Source: CAYMCO01 sp964388955
GTDB lineage: Bacteria > Chloroflexota > Anaerolineae > Anaerolineales > E44-bin32
Reading direction: 5' to 3'
Assembly: GCA_964388955.1 (NCBI GenBank)
Contig: CAYMCO010000022.1
Span: 22,813-86,812 of the forward strand
Length of the DNA stretch: 64,000 nt
Each line of letters starts with the position of its first letter. Positions within the stretch are counted from its first letter, which is position 1. The notes beneath the pieces were generated by a model. That model was given only the letters and a program-made list of their open reading frames with translations, was not told where the DNA came from and did no database searches. Position numbers and translations under genes: made by a program. Positions 17,925 to 27,538 of the stretch are shown here, piece by piece.

Positions 17925-19706
17925 TCAATTTCCTGGATGAAGGACCGGCAAAGTGATGTGCGAGGCGTGTGCCTTATCATGATAGACCGTCTGCGCCGCC
18001 CGCATAACGCCGGCGCGCGTTCCGAAGGGGCCGGCCGTGTTCGGGTTGCGGTCGAAGCGGTTGAAGTTGCTGCTCGAGATCTCGACACGCACCCGGTGGC
18101 CGGCGCGCAGCACATAGCTGGTCGCCCAGAGGTCAATCGAATACTCATGGATCTCCCCCGGTGCAATGGGGGCGGGCTCGCGGTCTGAATCCCGATAGCG
18201 CGCACGGATGATCCCCTCCTGGATCAGATGGCAGTAGCCATCCGGGAACACATCCACCAGGGCGGCGGTGAAATCGGTGTCCGAGGCGGTGGAGGCGGCA
18301 AAGAGCATCACGGAGATGGGTCCCGTGATCCAAAGATCTTCCTCCAGTTTGGCGGAGGTGTAGGTCAGAACGTCAGGCCGATCTGCAATTTGTGCGCGAT
18401 CGCGCAGTTCCTCCGCAAAATGCCATAGATCGGTGTGCAGCGATTCCGAAAGCGGATCCCGCGGATCATATACATAGCGATCCGGCGGTTCTTCCTCCGG
18501 TGGGACGCCCCCCAGACGGCCACCGGCCTCCGGGCCGGCTGCATCGCCATCGCTGTGGAAATAGTACGGCCGAAGCTCCGTGCCGGGGAGCGGCCAATCG
18601 TCGGCCTCGATCCAGTCATTCTCGCCGATCACGAAGAGCCTGACGCGCTTGCTCTCCCCGAAGCCATTGTCAATTCCTTTCAGCCAGTAGTCGAAGAAGC
18701 GCTCGGAATCCACCCAGCGCGACCACGCGCTCGAGGCGCCGACGGAAACTCGCCCCACTCGACGGGTCGCATCCGGCGTCCCTTCGTGATCGATGGGGCT
18801 GATGACCAGCCACTGGTTCCTGCGCGCTTCTATGTCGCCGCCGCACTCTCTTACCCCGCGCCAATCATCGAGCGTCGCTCTCAGGAACGTGTCATACCAG
18901 CCCCCCATATGCAGGACGGGGATGCGGATATCGGCATATCGCCCGTTCAGGTTGATGCGCTCCCAATACCCATCCCGCGCCGGGTGACGGATCCAATCCT
19001 TGTAGTAGCTGCACGGGATCCCGGCCTCATCCGCCAGTTCGATGAGCGGGAGATGGCGGTAATCCAGCCGGTATGGATTTTGATAGCGCTGGGCGTTCAT
19101 CTGGATCGCCCAGGTCCCCATGGTCTGCAAACAGAAAGCGCCCTGGTTGTAGATCCATACACCGTAGATATCCATGGCGGTGGTGCTGGGGGCGATGCAC
19201 TTCAGCTTGGGGTGGCCGCTGAGGGCCGCCGCCCAGGTCGTATAGCCGTAATATGATTCCCCGGTGGCACCGATATTCCCGTCGCACCAAGGCTGATGGG
19301 AGATCCACTCCAAGGTGTCATACCCATCCTCGATCTCGTGGACGAAGGGATCCCATTCGCCCTCCGAGCCGAACCGGCCGCGCGTGTCCTGCGCGACGAA
19401 AGCATACCCCTTGCGGGCCCAATAGCGGCCGATGGCAGGCATGAAGCAGTACATCTCGTTGATGCCGTAGGGCATGCGCGTCATCACCACCGGCAACTGG
19501 CCGTCCCCCCGAGGGCGATAGACGTTTGTGTTGAGCATAACCCCATCCCGCATGGGGACCTTGAGCCCTTTATCCACAAGGACGGATCGAAAGCGGTCCG
19601 GCGTGCGCGATGGGATCTCAAAGAAGGGCAGCTCGAAGTAGCGCTTCAGGGTCTCCAAGAAGCGCTCAGCGGACCAGCGCAGGTCGGCGAGAGGGAATCT
19701 GATCAT
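17925..19706 (-). CDS. CocE/NonD family hydrolase (2)
   Basis: 593 residues, same architecture as copy 1: GESYYGYT nucleophile elbow, GGWYDTFLR catalytic Asp, PIDHEG His, QDTRGRFGSEGEWD and GYDTLEW. GGAG precedes the ATG at 19706. Outside a stretch near the C-terminus the two proteins are substantially different, but the 257-bp segment 18025-18281 is almost identical to copy 1. The stretch encodes part of the C-terminal beta-domain. It is probably co-transcribed with amidohydrolase 2 downstream and the MFS transporter upstream (39-bp gap). Confidence 0.85.
   Translation of the reverse strand: MIRFPLADLRWSAERFLETLKRYFELPFFEIPSRTPDRFRSVLVDKGLKVPMRDGVMLNTNVYRPRGDGQLPVVMTRMPYGINEMYCFMPAIGRYWARKGYAFVAQDTRGRFGSEGEWDPFVHEIEDGYDTLEWISHQPWCDGNIGATGESYYGYTTWAAALSGHPKLKCIAPSTTAMDIYGVWIYNQGAFCLQTMGTWAIQMNAQRYQNPYRLDYRHLPLIELADEAGIPCSYYKDWIRHPARDGYWERINLNGRYADIRIPVLHMGGWYDTFLRATLDDWRGVRECGGDIEARRNQWLVISPIDHEGTPDATRRVGRVSVGASSAWSRWVDSERFFDYWLKGIDNGFGESKRVRLFVIGENDWIEADDWPLPGTELRPYYFHSDGDAAGPEAGGRLGGVPPEEEPPDRYVYDPRDPLSESLHTDLWHFAEELRDRAQIADRPDVLTYTSAKLEEDLWITGPISVMLFAASTASDTDFTAALVDVFPDGYCHLIQEGIIRARYRDSDREPAPIAPGEIHEYSIDLWATSYVLRAGHRVRVEISSSNFNRFDRNPNTAGPFGTRAGVMRAAQTVYHDKAHASHITLPVLHPGN
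18025..18281. repeat. Conversion tract, copy 2 (paired with 9823-10079)
   Basis: Second copy of the 257-bp near-identical block; see 9823-10079 for the five differing positions. Confidence 0.9.
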
Positions 19707-19745
19707 CGGTTTTCACTCCACGGTTGTCCCCCGAGCGTGGGGCAT

Positions 19746-20999
19746 CTAAGTTTCGATGACAGCGGCCTCCGGCTGGCTCTCCAGCTCCCCCAGGGCACGA
19801 TAGCCGCTCGTCGCCAGGGAAAGCCCCAGCGTGCCGAAGAACATCAGCGCGCCCAAGATCACCATGGCCAGCGCTGGGCCGAGGTAGTTGGTGAGCCACC
19901 CCCCAAATAGCGCGATGAGCGCTTCCACCAACCCAACGATCGACCATACCTGACTGTATATCCGCCCGCGCTCCCCATCGGTCGTAACCTCCGCCCAGTA
20001 GGCGTTGTCGACCAGCCAATGTCCCGCCCAGCCGAAACCTTTCAGGAACCAGAGCACGAGCAGCGCTGCAAAGCCGGGCCGCGTCCCCACGAGCATGAGG
20101 GCCCCGCCCGCCAGGAGCACGCCGCCGATGAGCAACTTTCTGCGGCTGAAATCCTTCAGGCGCCGACCCAGGATGTACACCCCCAGAGTCAGGCTGAAGG
20201 CAGCCACTCCGGTCACCAGGCCGTATTCGCCGCCCCCCAATCCCAGCGTCCCCTTCACATAGGCCACTAAGGCCACGTCCACGGCGGCCCATCCAGCCGT
20301 CGCCACGCAAGTGATCAGCAACAGATAGCGCATGACAGGGCTTCCACTGATGCGCCGCATCCCGGTGCGAAGATCATCCAGGATGAGCCGCGCGAGCGGC
20401 ACGGGGACGCTCGGTTGATGCACCCTGGGGAGGTGGGCTGCCGTGGAAGATATCGCCGCGGCCGCGAAGCAGATCACAACCACCCAAAACACCGGTGAAG
20501 CCCCCACCAGACCCACCAGCCAGCCCCCCAGTGGGGGGCCCAGGATCTCCATGCCGGTGATGGCCATGATATCCAGGGAGACGCCGCGCACGTATAGCTC
20601 CCCTCCCAGTACGCCGGGCAGCGCCGCACTGCGGGTGATGTCCACGGCCGGGCTCATCAGGCCGCTCAGGAAGACCAGCAGATAGATCTGACCCGTAGTG
20701 TGAGTGAATGGCAACAGAGCGGTGAAAAGCGCTTTCAGCGCGTACCCGCCCACCAGCACCGCCTTGCGATCGAACCGATCGGCAAGGAACCCCACCATGG
20801 GACCCATGATCACCCACGGGAGCAGCTCCATGGCCAGGGCGAAGGACACCCCGCTGGCATCCCCGGTCAACTCATATACATAGAGGGCGACAGCTATATA
20901 GGATATGCACCAACCTAGGGTGCCAAGTATGCGGGCGTACCAAAGCGCCCTGAAATCCCTATTCGCAAAGACGGCCTGGTACGACTCTCCGCGCTGCAA
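19746..20999 (-). CDS. Major facilitator superfamily transporter
   Basis: 417 residues with about 12 hydrophobic segments. GFLADRFDRKAVLVGG is the MFS loop 2-3 motif, and the N-terminal FRALWYARILGTLG is typical of the MFS_3/enterobactin-exporter-like branch. Likely an exporter of small molecules or drugs. It lies between the last mttB gene (stop at 21015) and the CocE hydrolase, on the same strand with very short gaps, so it belongs to the cluster transcript. Substrate not deducible. Confidence 0.8.
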   Translation of the reverse strand: MQRGESYQAVFANRDFRALWYARILGTLGWCISYIAVALYVYELTGDASGVSFALAMELLPWVIMGPMVGFLADRFDRKAVLVGGYALKALFTALLPFTHTTGQIYLLVFLSGLMSPAVDITRSAALPGVLGGELYVRGVSLDIMAITGMEILGPPLGGWLVGLVGASPVFWVVVICFAAAAISSTAAHLPRVHQPSVPVPLARLILDDLRTGMRRISGSPVMRYLLLITCVATAGWAAVDVALVAYVKGTLGLGGGEYGLVTGVAAFSLTLGVYILGRRLKDFSRRKLLIGGVLLAGGALMLVGTRPGFAALLVLWFLKGFGWAGHWLVDNAYWAEVTTDGERGRIYSQVWSIVGLVEALIALFGGWLTNYLGPALAMVILGALMFFGTLGLSLATSGYRALGELESQPEAAVIET

Positions 21000-21014
21000 T
21001 GCGTATCCTCGATG

Positions 21015-22451
21015 TCAACTTGATTGCTGCTCAGCGCGCCAGGCTATCTTCTTCAACTCCTGCTCGACGTCGTCGCCGAGCGGCATTGGCTGGTGGCTTG
21101 CCAGCAGGCTATCCACCAGATCGCGCGCCTGATCCAATAGCTGCGGTCTTCCCTTCGCTTCCCACGCCTCGTAGGAATCATGCCAGCCGAATTCTGTCAA
21201 GTACCATTCCCCGTTGCGGATCCCCTCTACGGTCGAGGGTTCGGCCATGAACCCGCCTCCGGGGCCGACTGCTTCAATCACCCCATCCAGCCACCGATTA
21301 TGCCGCGTATCGATGCCTTGATATGCACGCCGGCAGATATTGTACACTTCGACGTCGATGACGAGCTGCTCAAGACTCAGGATCATCGATCCCCCCAACA
21401 GCCCCGGGCCGACAAGGATATCCGGCCAGGAGAGCACCGTGGGCAACACTCCCAGGGCGCGCTCGTATCCCGCCTGGATGCAGGGCACATGATGGTCCGC
21501 CCCACCTCCACTGCCTATTGCCGGCAAGCCATAGTAGCGGGCCATCTCGACGCCGGCGGCGCTCATAATCCCGCTCTCTATTGCACCTGCAGCCAATGTC
21601 GCGTGCCTCGGGTGCATGACCGCCAGAGCGGGTGCATATATAAACGGCGTTCCCGGCGCGGCTGCCTGCAGCAGGCAGAGCATGGCCAACACCTCACAAT
21701 TGGCCAACGTGATCGTGCCCGCTAAGCTGCCCGGTGCCGTCGAGCCCATCAGAGGCATGGGCATGGCGGCGAGCGGAATATTGTAATCCAAGAGCGCCAG
21801 ATAGGCGTCCGTGTGGGGCCCCTCAATGATCAGTGGAGATTGCGGACAGACCAGGAATGATGTGGGATGATTGCGTCTGATGGTCTCCTTGTCGCCGAAA
21901 ATCGCTTGCAGCACCTCAAGATACCAGACCCCATCTTTGGCCGCCGAGATCCCATTTTGCACGTGCTTGGAGAAATTGCTGAACAGATGGCGCCAATAGT
22001 TGACAAGGTTGGCTGGCGTGCTCTCGTAGTCGCCAGGTCGCACCATCGTCCAATAGACGCCGAGTTCATCGAGACAATCAATCAGCTTGGTGCCCTGAAG
22101 CCAATCCTCGAAGGTGCTGTTCCGCCGGGCGCCGCTCTCCCTATCAAGCACAAAGACCCCCGAGCCATCCACGAGCAGCGTACATTCGCCGGCGTTCATC
22201 TCCAGGTCCCAGCCAGGCCGGCGAGCCCCCAGAGAGAATTCGTGGGGCGCTGAATGCAGGCAGTCTTCCACAAAACTGCGTGGAAAGCGCACCCTATGCG
22301 TGCCCTCATCCACGTGCGCGCCGGCATCTTTGAGAAACCCCCGGCCTTGTGCCGTATCCACCCTTACGCCTGTGCTGGACAAGACACCTAGAGTCCGCTC
22401 ATGGATTTCGGCCTTCTCCTCTTCCGCAAGCACCCGAAACAAAGTCCTCAT
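21015..22451 (-). CDS. MttB-superfamily corrinoid methyltransferase (copy 1)
   Basis: 478 residues, full length for COG5598/PF06253 proteins, which transfer a methyl group from a methylated amine to a corrinoid protein. Family landmarks are THRVRFPRSFVEDCL, the ...GSGVFVLDRESG segment, KHVQNGISAAKD, GSTAPGSLAGT and ILVGPGLLGGSM. No internal amber codon, so it is a non-pyrrolysine homolog, like the glycine betaine, proline betaine or carnitine enzymes. ATG at 22451 with AGGAAGG upstream. It is the most diverged of the cluster and lies next to the mini-MttB gene. Its substrate cannot be inferred. Confidence 0.82.
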   Translation of the reverse strand: MRTLFRVLAEEEKAEIHERTLGVLSSTGVRVDTAQGRGFLKDAGAHVDEGTHRVRFPRSFVEDCLHSAPHEFSLGARRPGWDLEMNAGECTLLVDGSGVFVLDRESGARRNSTFEDWLQGTKLIDCLDELGVYWTMVRPGDYESTPANLVNYWRHLFSNFSKHVQNGISAAKDGVWYLEVLQAIFGDKETIRRNHPTSFLVCPQSPLIIEGPHTDAYLALLDYNIPLAAMPMPLMGSTAPGSLAGTITLANCEVLAMLCLLQAAAPGTPFIYAPALAVMHPRHATLAAGAIESGIMSAAGVEMARYYGLPAIGSGGGADHHVPCIQAGYERALGVLPTVLSWPDILVGPGLLGGSMILSLEQLVIDVEVYNICRRAYQGIDTRHNRWLDGVIEAVGPGGGFMAEPSTVEGIRNGEWYLTEFGWHDSYEAWEAKGRPQLLDQARDLVDSLLASHQPMPLGDDVEQELKKIAWRAEQQSS

Positions 22452-22567
22452 CCTTAGCAGCCTTCCTTTTCCTTCGCGCGATGCCATCCGGCCATTCTCG
22501 CATCCTAGAAAGCATGGAAATGGAATTAGAGTACCGCGATTGAAATCTGATACATCACAACCAGAGA

Positions 22568-22927
22568 TTAACCGAACTCGCGTTCAGCCGCCCGCAGGAT
22601 GCTCCGCAGTTCAGCTTTTTGTTCCCCCGTCAACGGTTGGGGGTGATAGTTTTCCAGGGTCCAGCGCGTCTTCTCCCGCGCCACTGCGATGGGATCACGG
22701 TATCCACCTCTCGGGGCGGGTTGCGACACGATCTCCGTTTCGAAATCCACATCCGCCCCGCCCTCCGCATAGATATCCAGCGCCCTCCCAGAGGGACAGT
22801 GGACGCCCGCCGCCTCAAGAAACTCAAGCGTCGCGGCCCTAAATTCCTCGAGTTGATCGTCGCTCAGGATTCGCACTCTATAGCCTGGTTTGAGCGGCTG
22901 CAGCTTGGGTGTCTCCCTGCAGCCCAT
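22568..22927 (-). pseudogene. Internally deleted MttB-like gene (mini-MttB, 119 aa)
   Basis: The first 68 or so residues match the MttB N-terminus (RILSDDQLEEF, TLEFLEAAGVHCPS, YAEGGADVDFETEIV). The next residues jump straight to the C-terminal tail (GGYRDPIAVAREKTRW, NYHPQPLTGEQK). Against the 482-residue paralog at 29781 about 360 residues, the whole TIM barrel, are missing, yet the frame is intact. The ATG at 22927 has AGAGGG upstream and lies 15 bp after the previous stop. Both ends resemble the 29781/31296/37909 subgroup, not its immediate neighbours. It may be a decaying remnant or an expressed small protein. Confidence 0.8.
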
Positions 22928-22941
22928 ATTGGATTCCCTCT

Positions 22942-24399
22942 TCAATTCAGGTTCTGCGCTTCTCGATCCGCGGCCGCCATGATGCGGTCCAGTTCGGATG
23001 ACACCTCTTTTGGCAGGGGCTCAGGATTGTGGTTTTCATTCAGGCGCTTGAATTCTCCCAGTGCAATCTCGCGAGGATCACGCAGGTTTCCTTCGCTATC
23101 CTTCTCTCTGAATAGTGGTGAGAGGCGAAAGTCGCGAATGTGCTTTCGGGTGTGCTTCTGGCTTAGGAAATGGCTGCTCGGCCCCACCTCTTTGATCACC
23201 TCAAGTGCCAGATCTTCGGGGTTGAATTCAAAGTTGTGGAAGGTCTCATACACCTGCAAGCAGAGCTCATGTTCGAGGATAATCGCCTCCGGATAGAGGA
23301 TCATAGAGCTTCCCAGCATCCCCAGATAACCACAAATCTCACCACCTGTGAGCGGGATGGTCAGTGCCCCATGCGCTGCATCGCTCCCTGACTTCCAACC
23401 AATCTCTTTCGCATCACTGCTCACGCTGCCGCCACCCAGGCTGGGAAGGTTCCAGGCATGCGCAAGTTCCACGGTGATGTGTTCCGCGGGCGCCGAATAA
23501 TTCGGACTGTAGCCGCCCGTCTGTGGATCCATGAGGGAGACGTAGATGGAGTGAAAGACGGGCGCGCCCGGGTAAGCCAATTGCAGCAGGACCAGGGCGC
23601 TGATCACTTCGGCATCCCCCACCACAATGGCACCCAACGGAGTGGCTGGTGCGGTTGAACCCATCGTGGTCATGGCCATCATGCTGGTGGGGATGCCGGC
23701 CTCGGCAAACACCAGCGCCGTCTCAATGCCATGCTTGTCTTGGGAAAGTGGGGCGATGGTGCATATGTTCCCGTTGAATATGGGGCGCTTGCGTCGTTCC
23801 TCCTCACTCCCGGCGACCACGGTCGCCATTTCAACCAGGTAGGGGGCCAGCCGGGGGTGCATGGTCGAGCCGCCGCGAACGTGCTTCAGTGTGTTGGTGA
23901 TCCCGGCGTGCGCTTCATGCAGGCGCGCCGTCTCGCCGTAATCCTGAGCGCTGACGAGCGGCCAGAAGAAGCTGATCAAGGGCAGGGCGTCGGAGACGCG
24001 GGCTAACATGGCTACGTCGGATTTGCGAGAGGCTCGTTTCTCGCGCATCTCGAGATCAATCACATGCACACCACATCCATCGGTCGCAAGATACGATCTC
24101 TTGCCATCCAGAACGATATCGAAGCGTTCCTCTCGTCCCCCTAGCACAAAGGAGCGCGGCGCAGTTGCCATCGCTTTCAATACCAAGTCGGGAGGGATGC
24201 GCACGATCTGTGTGTTGAAATCAACCTCGGCGCCGTGGTCAGCGAAGATTTCCAAGGCCACCTGCGAAGGGAAATGGACACCGACCTCTTCTAACAACCA
24301 CAAGGTCCCCTCCTTGAGGGTTTCGATCTGCTCCTCAGTCAAGATCTTGCGCTTGTGAGATGTGTCAAAGGCGATGATAGCAGGCGTCTCAGAGTACAT
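22942..24399 (-). CDS. MttB-superfamily corrinoid methyltransferase (copy 2)
   Basis: 485 residues. It shows the subgroup-A pattern shared with copy 3: MYSETPAI start, SAQDYGETARLHEAHAG, KHVRGGSTMHPRLA, MGSTAPATPLGAIVVGDAEV and PGAPVFHSI. These lie on the barrel rim where MttB-type proteins bind amine and corrinoid. No in-frame amber codon. Gaps to its neighbours are small (153 bp upstream, 15 bp downstream), so it is part of the long transcript. Copies 2 and 3 look like a recent tandem duplication. Confidence 0.87.
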   Translation of the reverse strand: MYSETPAIIAFDTSHKRKILTEEQIETLKEGTLWLLEEVGVHFPSQVALEIFADHGAEVDFNTQIVRIPPDLVLKAMATAPRSFVLGGREERFDIVLDGKRSYLATDGCGVHVIDLEMREKRASRKSDVAMLARVSDALPLISFFWPLVSAQDYGETARLHEAHAGITNTLKHVRGGSTMHPRLAPYLVEMATVVAGSEEERRKRPIFNGNICTIAPLSQDKHGIETALVFAEAGIPTSMMAMTTMGSTAPATPLGAIVVGDAEVISALVLLQLAYPGAPVFHSIYVSLMDPQTGGYSPNYSAPAEHITVELAHAWNLPSLGGGSVSSDAKEIGWKSGSDAAHGALTIPLTGGEICGYLGMLGSSMILYPEAIILEHELCLQVYETFHNFEFNPEDLALEVIKEVGPSSHFLSQKHTRKHIRDFRLSPLFREKDSEGNLRDPREIALGEFKRLNENHNPEPLPKEVSSELDRIMAAADREAQNLN

Positions 24400-24552
24400 T
24401 TCATGATCCTCAGTTGAAGGAGATTCTCCTCCGTCTTGATCAGTCTCTCGAAAACAAGAGCGCTCTTGCTCACGGTAATCTCAGTGCGTTGTCTACAGAT
24501 CCATTTGACAACCAATCGAGCGCCCAGACCGCCCAACTGCAGAACTTGACTG

Positions 24553-26016
24553 CTATTGTCGATATATTTTCTCCGCTTCTCGATCGGCTGCCCCCATGAT
24601 TCGACCCAACTCCTGGATCACGCTATCGGGCAATGGCTCGGGATGATGCGTAGTCTCCAGGCGCCGGAACTCCTCTTGTGCCACCTGGCGTGGATCCCGT
24701 CGATTGCCATCTCTATCCTTCAGCCCGAGCAACTTGGGCAATTGAAAATCGCGAATTCGATCGCGAGTGTGTTTCTGATTGAGAAAGTGGCTTCCAGGGC
24801 CAACCGCTTTGATCAGATCCAAAGCCATGGCGTCCTGTTCGAAATCGAAACTCTCGAGCATCTGATAGACATGAAGACATATCTCGTGATCTAAGACCAG
24901 TTCTTCTGGAAACAGTGTAGTCGCGCTGGCCACCAAACCCAGCAAGCCGCAGATCTCGCCTCCATAGTGGGGGATGGCCATCGCTCCCATGCCGACCTCA
25001 ACACCTGACTGCCAGCCGAGCTCGGGGGCATCACCGCTTACTCGAGCGCCGCCCAAGCACGGCACCCTCCAGGCGCGCGCCAACTGGGCGGCAATCAGAT
25101 AACTCGGCGATGGGGCTTGACTGATATATCCGCCGGTACGCGGATTCAACAATGAAGGGATGATCGAGTGAAAAACCGGCGCTCCAGGGAATGCCAGTTG
25201 AATCAGCACCATCGCGCTGATCACCTCGGCATCGCCCTGTACTATCGCGGCGTAGGGCGTTGCAGGTGCGGTGGAACCCATGGTAGGCATGGCCATGAAG
25301 CTGGTGGGGATCCCCGCCTCGGCATAGACCAGCGCGGATTCGATGCCGTGCTGGTCGTTCGACAGCGGTGCGATGGAGCAGATATTGGCGCACAACGGTG
25401 GCCGAGCGCGCCGCGCCTGCTCACTCCCGGCCACCGCCGTGGCCATCTCGACCAGATAGCGTGCCAATCTTGGGTGCATGGTCGAGCCGCCACGCACATG
25501 CTTCAACGTGTTCGTCAATCCCGCATGCGCTTCGTGCAGGCGGGCTGTCGGACCATAATCCTGCGCGCTGACCATCGGCCAATAGAAGCCGAGCAGTGGT
25601 AGGGCGTCGCTTACACGGGCCATCATCGCTACATCGGATTTGGTCGACGATCGCACTTTCCTTATCTCAGGATCGACGACGTGCACTCCCGTGCCGTCCG
25701 CACATAGATAAATCTGCTCTCCATCCAGCGCCAAATCGAAGCGCGGCTCCCGCCCTGCAAGCACGAAGGATGGTGGAGCCTTTGACATCGCTTTCTCCAC
25801 CAGATGCGGAGCCATGCGGACGATTTGTCTCTCCCAATCGATTTGCGCACCATGATCAGAGAGCAGTTCAAGCGCGACGTCTGAAGGGAATCGAACTCCT
25901 ACATTCTCCAGGATCCATAGCGTTCCACTTCTCAGACGTTCGACCTCGTCGCTGGTCAGGAAATCTCTGCGGAATGTTGAATCGAAGGAAAGGATATCAG
26001 GCGTCTCGGAAAACAT
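24553..26016 (-). CDS. MttB-superfamily corrinoid methyltransferase (copy 3)
   Basis: 487 residues, the closest paralog of copy 2 in the window: MFSETPDI start, SAQDYGPTARLHEAHAG, KHVRGGSTMHPRLARY, MGSTAPATPYAAIVQGDAEV and PGAPVFHSI. GADGTGVHVVD-like and RDRIRDFQLPK segments near the ends also match. No amber codon. It starts 15 bp beyond the stop of copy 4. Differences from copy 2 are spread along the barrel, so a separate substrate is possible. Confidence 0.87.
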   Translation of the reverse strand: MFSETPDILSFDSTFRRDFLTSDEVERLRSGTLWILENVGVRFPSDVALELLSDHGAQIDWERQIVRMAPHLVEKAMSKAPPSFVLAGREPRFDLALDGEQIYLCADGTGVHVVDPEIRKVRSSTKSDVAMMARVSDALPLLGFYWPMVSAQDYGPTARLHEAHAGLTNTLKHVRGGSTMHPRLARYLVEMATAVAGSEQARRARPPLCANICSIAPLSNDQHGIESALVYAEAGIPTSFMAMPTMGSTAPATPYAAIVQGDAEVISAMVLIQLAFPGAPVFHSIIPSLLNPRTGGYISQAPSPSYLIAAQLARAWRVPCLGGARVSGDAPELGWQSGVEVGMGAMAIPHYGGEICGLLGLVASATTLFPEELVLDHEICLHVYQMLESFDFEQDAMALDLIKAVGPGSHFLNQKHTRDRIRDFQLPKLLGLKDRDGNRRDPRQVAQEEFRRLETTHHPEPLPDSVIQELGRIMGAADREAEKIYRQ

Positions 26017-26031
26017 GGCGATTCCGTATTC

Positions 26032-27420
26032 TCAGCTCAGCGCCTCATCAGCCTCATCGAGTATCTCTTTCAGTTTTGCCTCCGCGCTCCGCGGCAACGG
26101 TGGGGGGCGGTGCTCCGCCAATATGCGCTCCGCGCCCTCGTGCGCCAGATCCAGCACATCTCTTCGGTTGGGCGGCCAGATGGGCACATACTCCGCCCGT
26201 GTGTAGGCGCGAGTCTCCGGTTGGTCCAAGAAATGGCCGCCGACCCCCACCCGCTCGATCAACTCGGCCTGCAGGTGATCCGCGTCGAGCGGCATGGATC
26301 CCACCATGTGCTCGATCTGGCGCGTGAGATGATTGTCGAGCACCATCTTGTCAAGCGACAGAACTTGATCCTGGGCCAGCAGGCCCATGCTGTAGATCTC
26401 ATCCGCGCCCGCCAGATAAGCGGTCAAGCAGGCCGTTGAGGCTTCAAAGCCGTACTGCGCATCCAGCTTCGGAGAGGCCGTCGAGAGCCCGCTGATGTTG
26501 AAGGGCAGGTTGTAGAAGCGCGCCATTTCGCCCAGCGCCAAACTGCAGCTGCGGAAATTCGCACTGCCGCCATACCGGCCGGTCTTCATGTCCAGTTGGG
26601 ATGCGCCGACCCCATAAATGATGGGGGCGCCGGGGTTGACCAATTGAAAGAGCACCAGGGCGCTGAGGAATTCGGCGTTGTGCAGCAGAGCCGTCCCCGC
26701 CGGCGCCGCCGGGGCATTCCCTCCCGCCAGGGGCATGGGATAGATCATGATGGGCACATCCATCTTGGCCAGTTCGATGCAAGCCTCGGTCATGGGGCCA
26801 TCGTGCAGCAGAGGGGAAATGGTGCAATCGACAGCGGAGAAAATGGCGCGCAAACGATCCTCACCCGTGACGACCTTCGCCATCTCAACCAGGTACGGCA
26901 CCTGTCCGGCGTGCAGCACTCCGGTGCGCACGTGTTTGCTGGTCTGGGTGAATGCCAATGAGAAGTGCGCCAAGGTGCGCAGGTGCGTGGGCACATCCTG
27001 CGCCGCGACCATCACATTGACAATCTCCAGCTTGTCCAACGCATCGGCGAAGAGCAGGCCCCTGCGCAGGTCCTCCGCTGTGGAGACGCGTTCCTCTCCA
27101 GTCTCGAAGACCACCGCCCGGGTGCCCTGGCTGTCGGTGGTGTGGTGCGATGCCCTGCCATCCAAGACGACGTCCCGTCGGGGATCGCGCGCCCCGAGGC
27201 GGAGTACGCGCGGCGATTTCTCCAGTGCCCACTCGACCAGATGGCGGGGGATGCCAGCCCAATTTCGATCTGCATCCACCCGGCAACCCGCCTCCCCCAG
27301 GATCCGGATCGCCTCGGGAGTATTGTACTCACTCCCCACGCGCGCCAGCAGGTTCAGGCTTTGCTCATGGATAAGCTCGAGTTGCTCGCGCCGGAGGGTC
27401 GGCATCAGCGTCAGCGACAT
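26032..27420 (-). CDS. MttB-superfamily corrinoid methyltransferase (copy 4)
   Basis: 462 residues, a more distant type: MPTLRREQLELIHEQSLNLL start, AAQDVPTHLRTLAHFSLAF, KHVRTGVLHAGQVPYLVEM, GGNAPAAPAGTALLHNAEF in place of the GSTAPAT box, then NPGAPIIYGVG. ATG at 27420 with GGAAGGAG upstream. No in-frame amber codon. It lies between the AOR gene (119-bp gap) and copy 3. The changed STAPA box suggests a different substrate from subgroups A and B. Confidence 0.85.
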   Translation of the reverse strand: MSLTLMPTLRREQLELIHEQSLNLLARVGSEYNTPEAIRILGEAGCRVDADRNWAGIPRHLVEWALEKSPRVLRLGARDPRRDVVLDGRASHHTTDSQGTRAVVFETGEERVSTAEDLRRGLLFADALDKLEIVNVMVAAQDVPTHLRTLAHFSLAFTQTSKHVRTGVLHAGQVPYLVEMAKVVTGEDRLRAIFSAVDCTISPLLHDGPMTEACIELAKMDVPIMIYPMPLAGGNAPAAPAGTALLHNAEFLSALVLFQLVNPGAPIIYGVGASQLDMKTGRYGGSANFRSCSLALGEMARFYNLPFNISGLSTASPKLDAQYGFEASTACLTAYLAGADEIYSMGLLAQDQVLSLDKMVLDNHLTRQIEHMVGSMPLDADHLQAELIERVGVGGHFLDQPETRAYTRAEYVPIWPPNRRDVLDLAHEGAERILAEHRPPPLPRSAEAKLKEILDEADEALS

Positions 27421-27538
27421 TCCTGCTCCTTCCGGTGGGACCCATGGCCGCATCAGTCGCCGGCGGTGCTACCTGCCGGGATTGACCCTGAGCCCGATCG
27501 TGCTCCCGCATCGAAGATCGCTACATGCCGGCATCCCC

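Noticed and set aside
9823..18281. The repeated 257-bp block as an insertion sequence or mobile element
   Set aside because: It lies inside two coding frames, keeps their reading frame, and has no terminal repeats or transposase.
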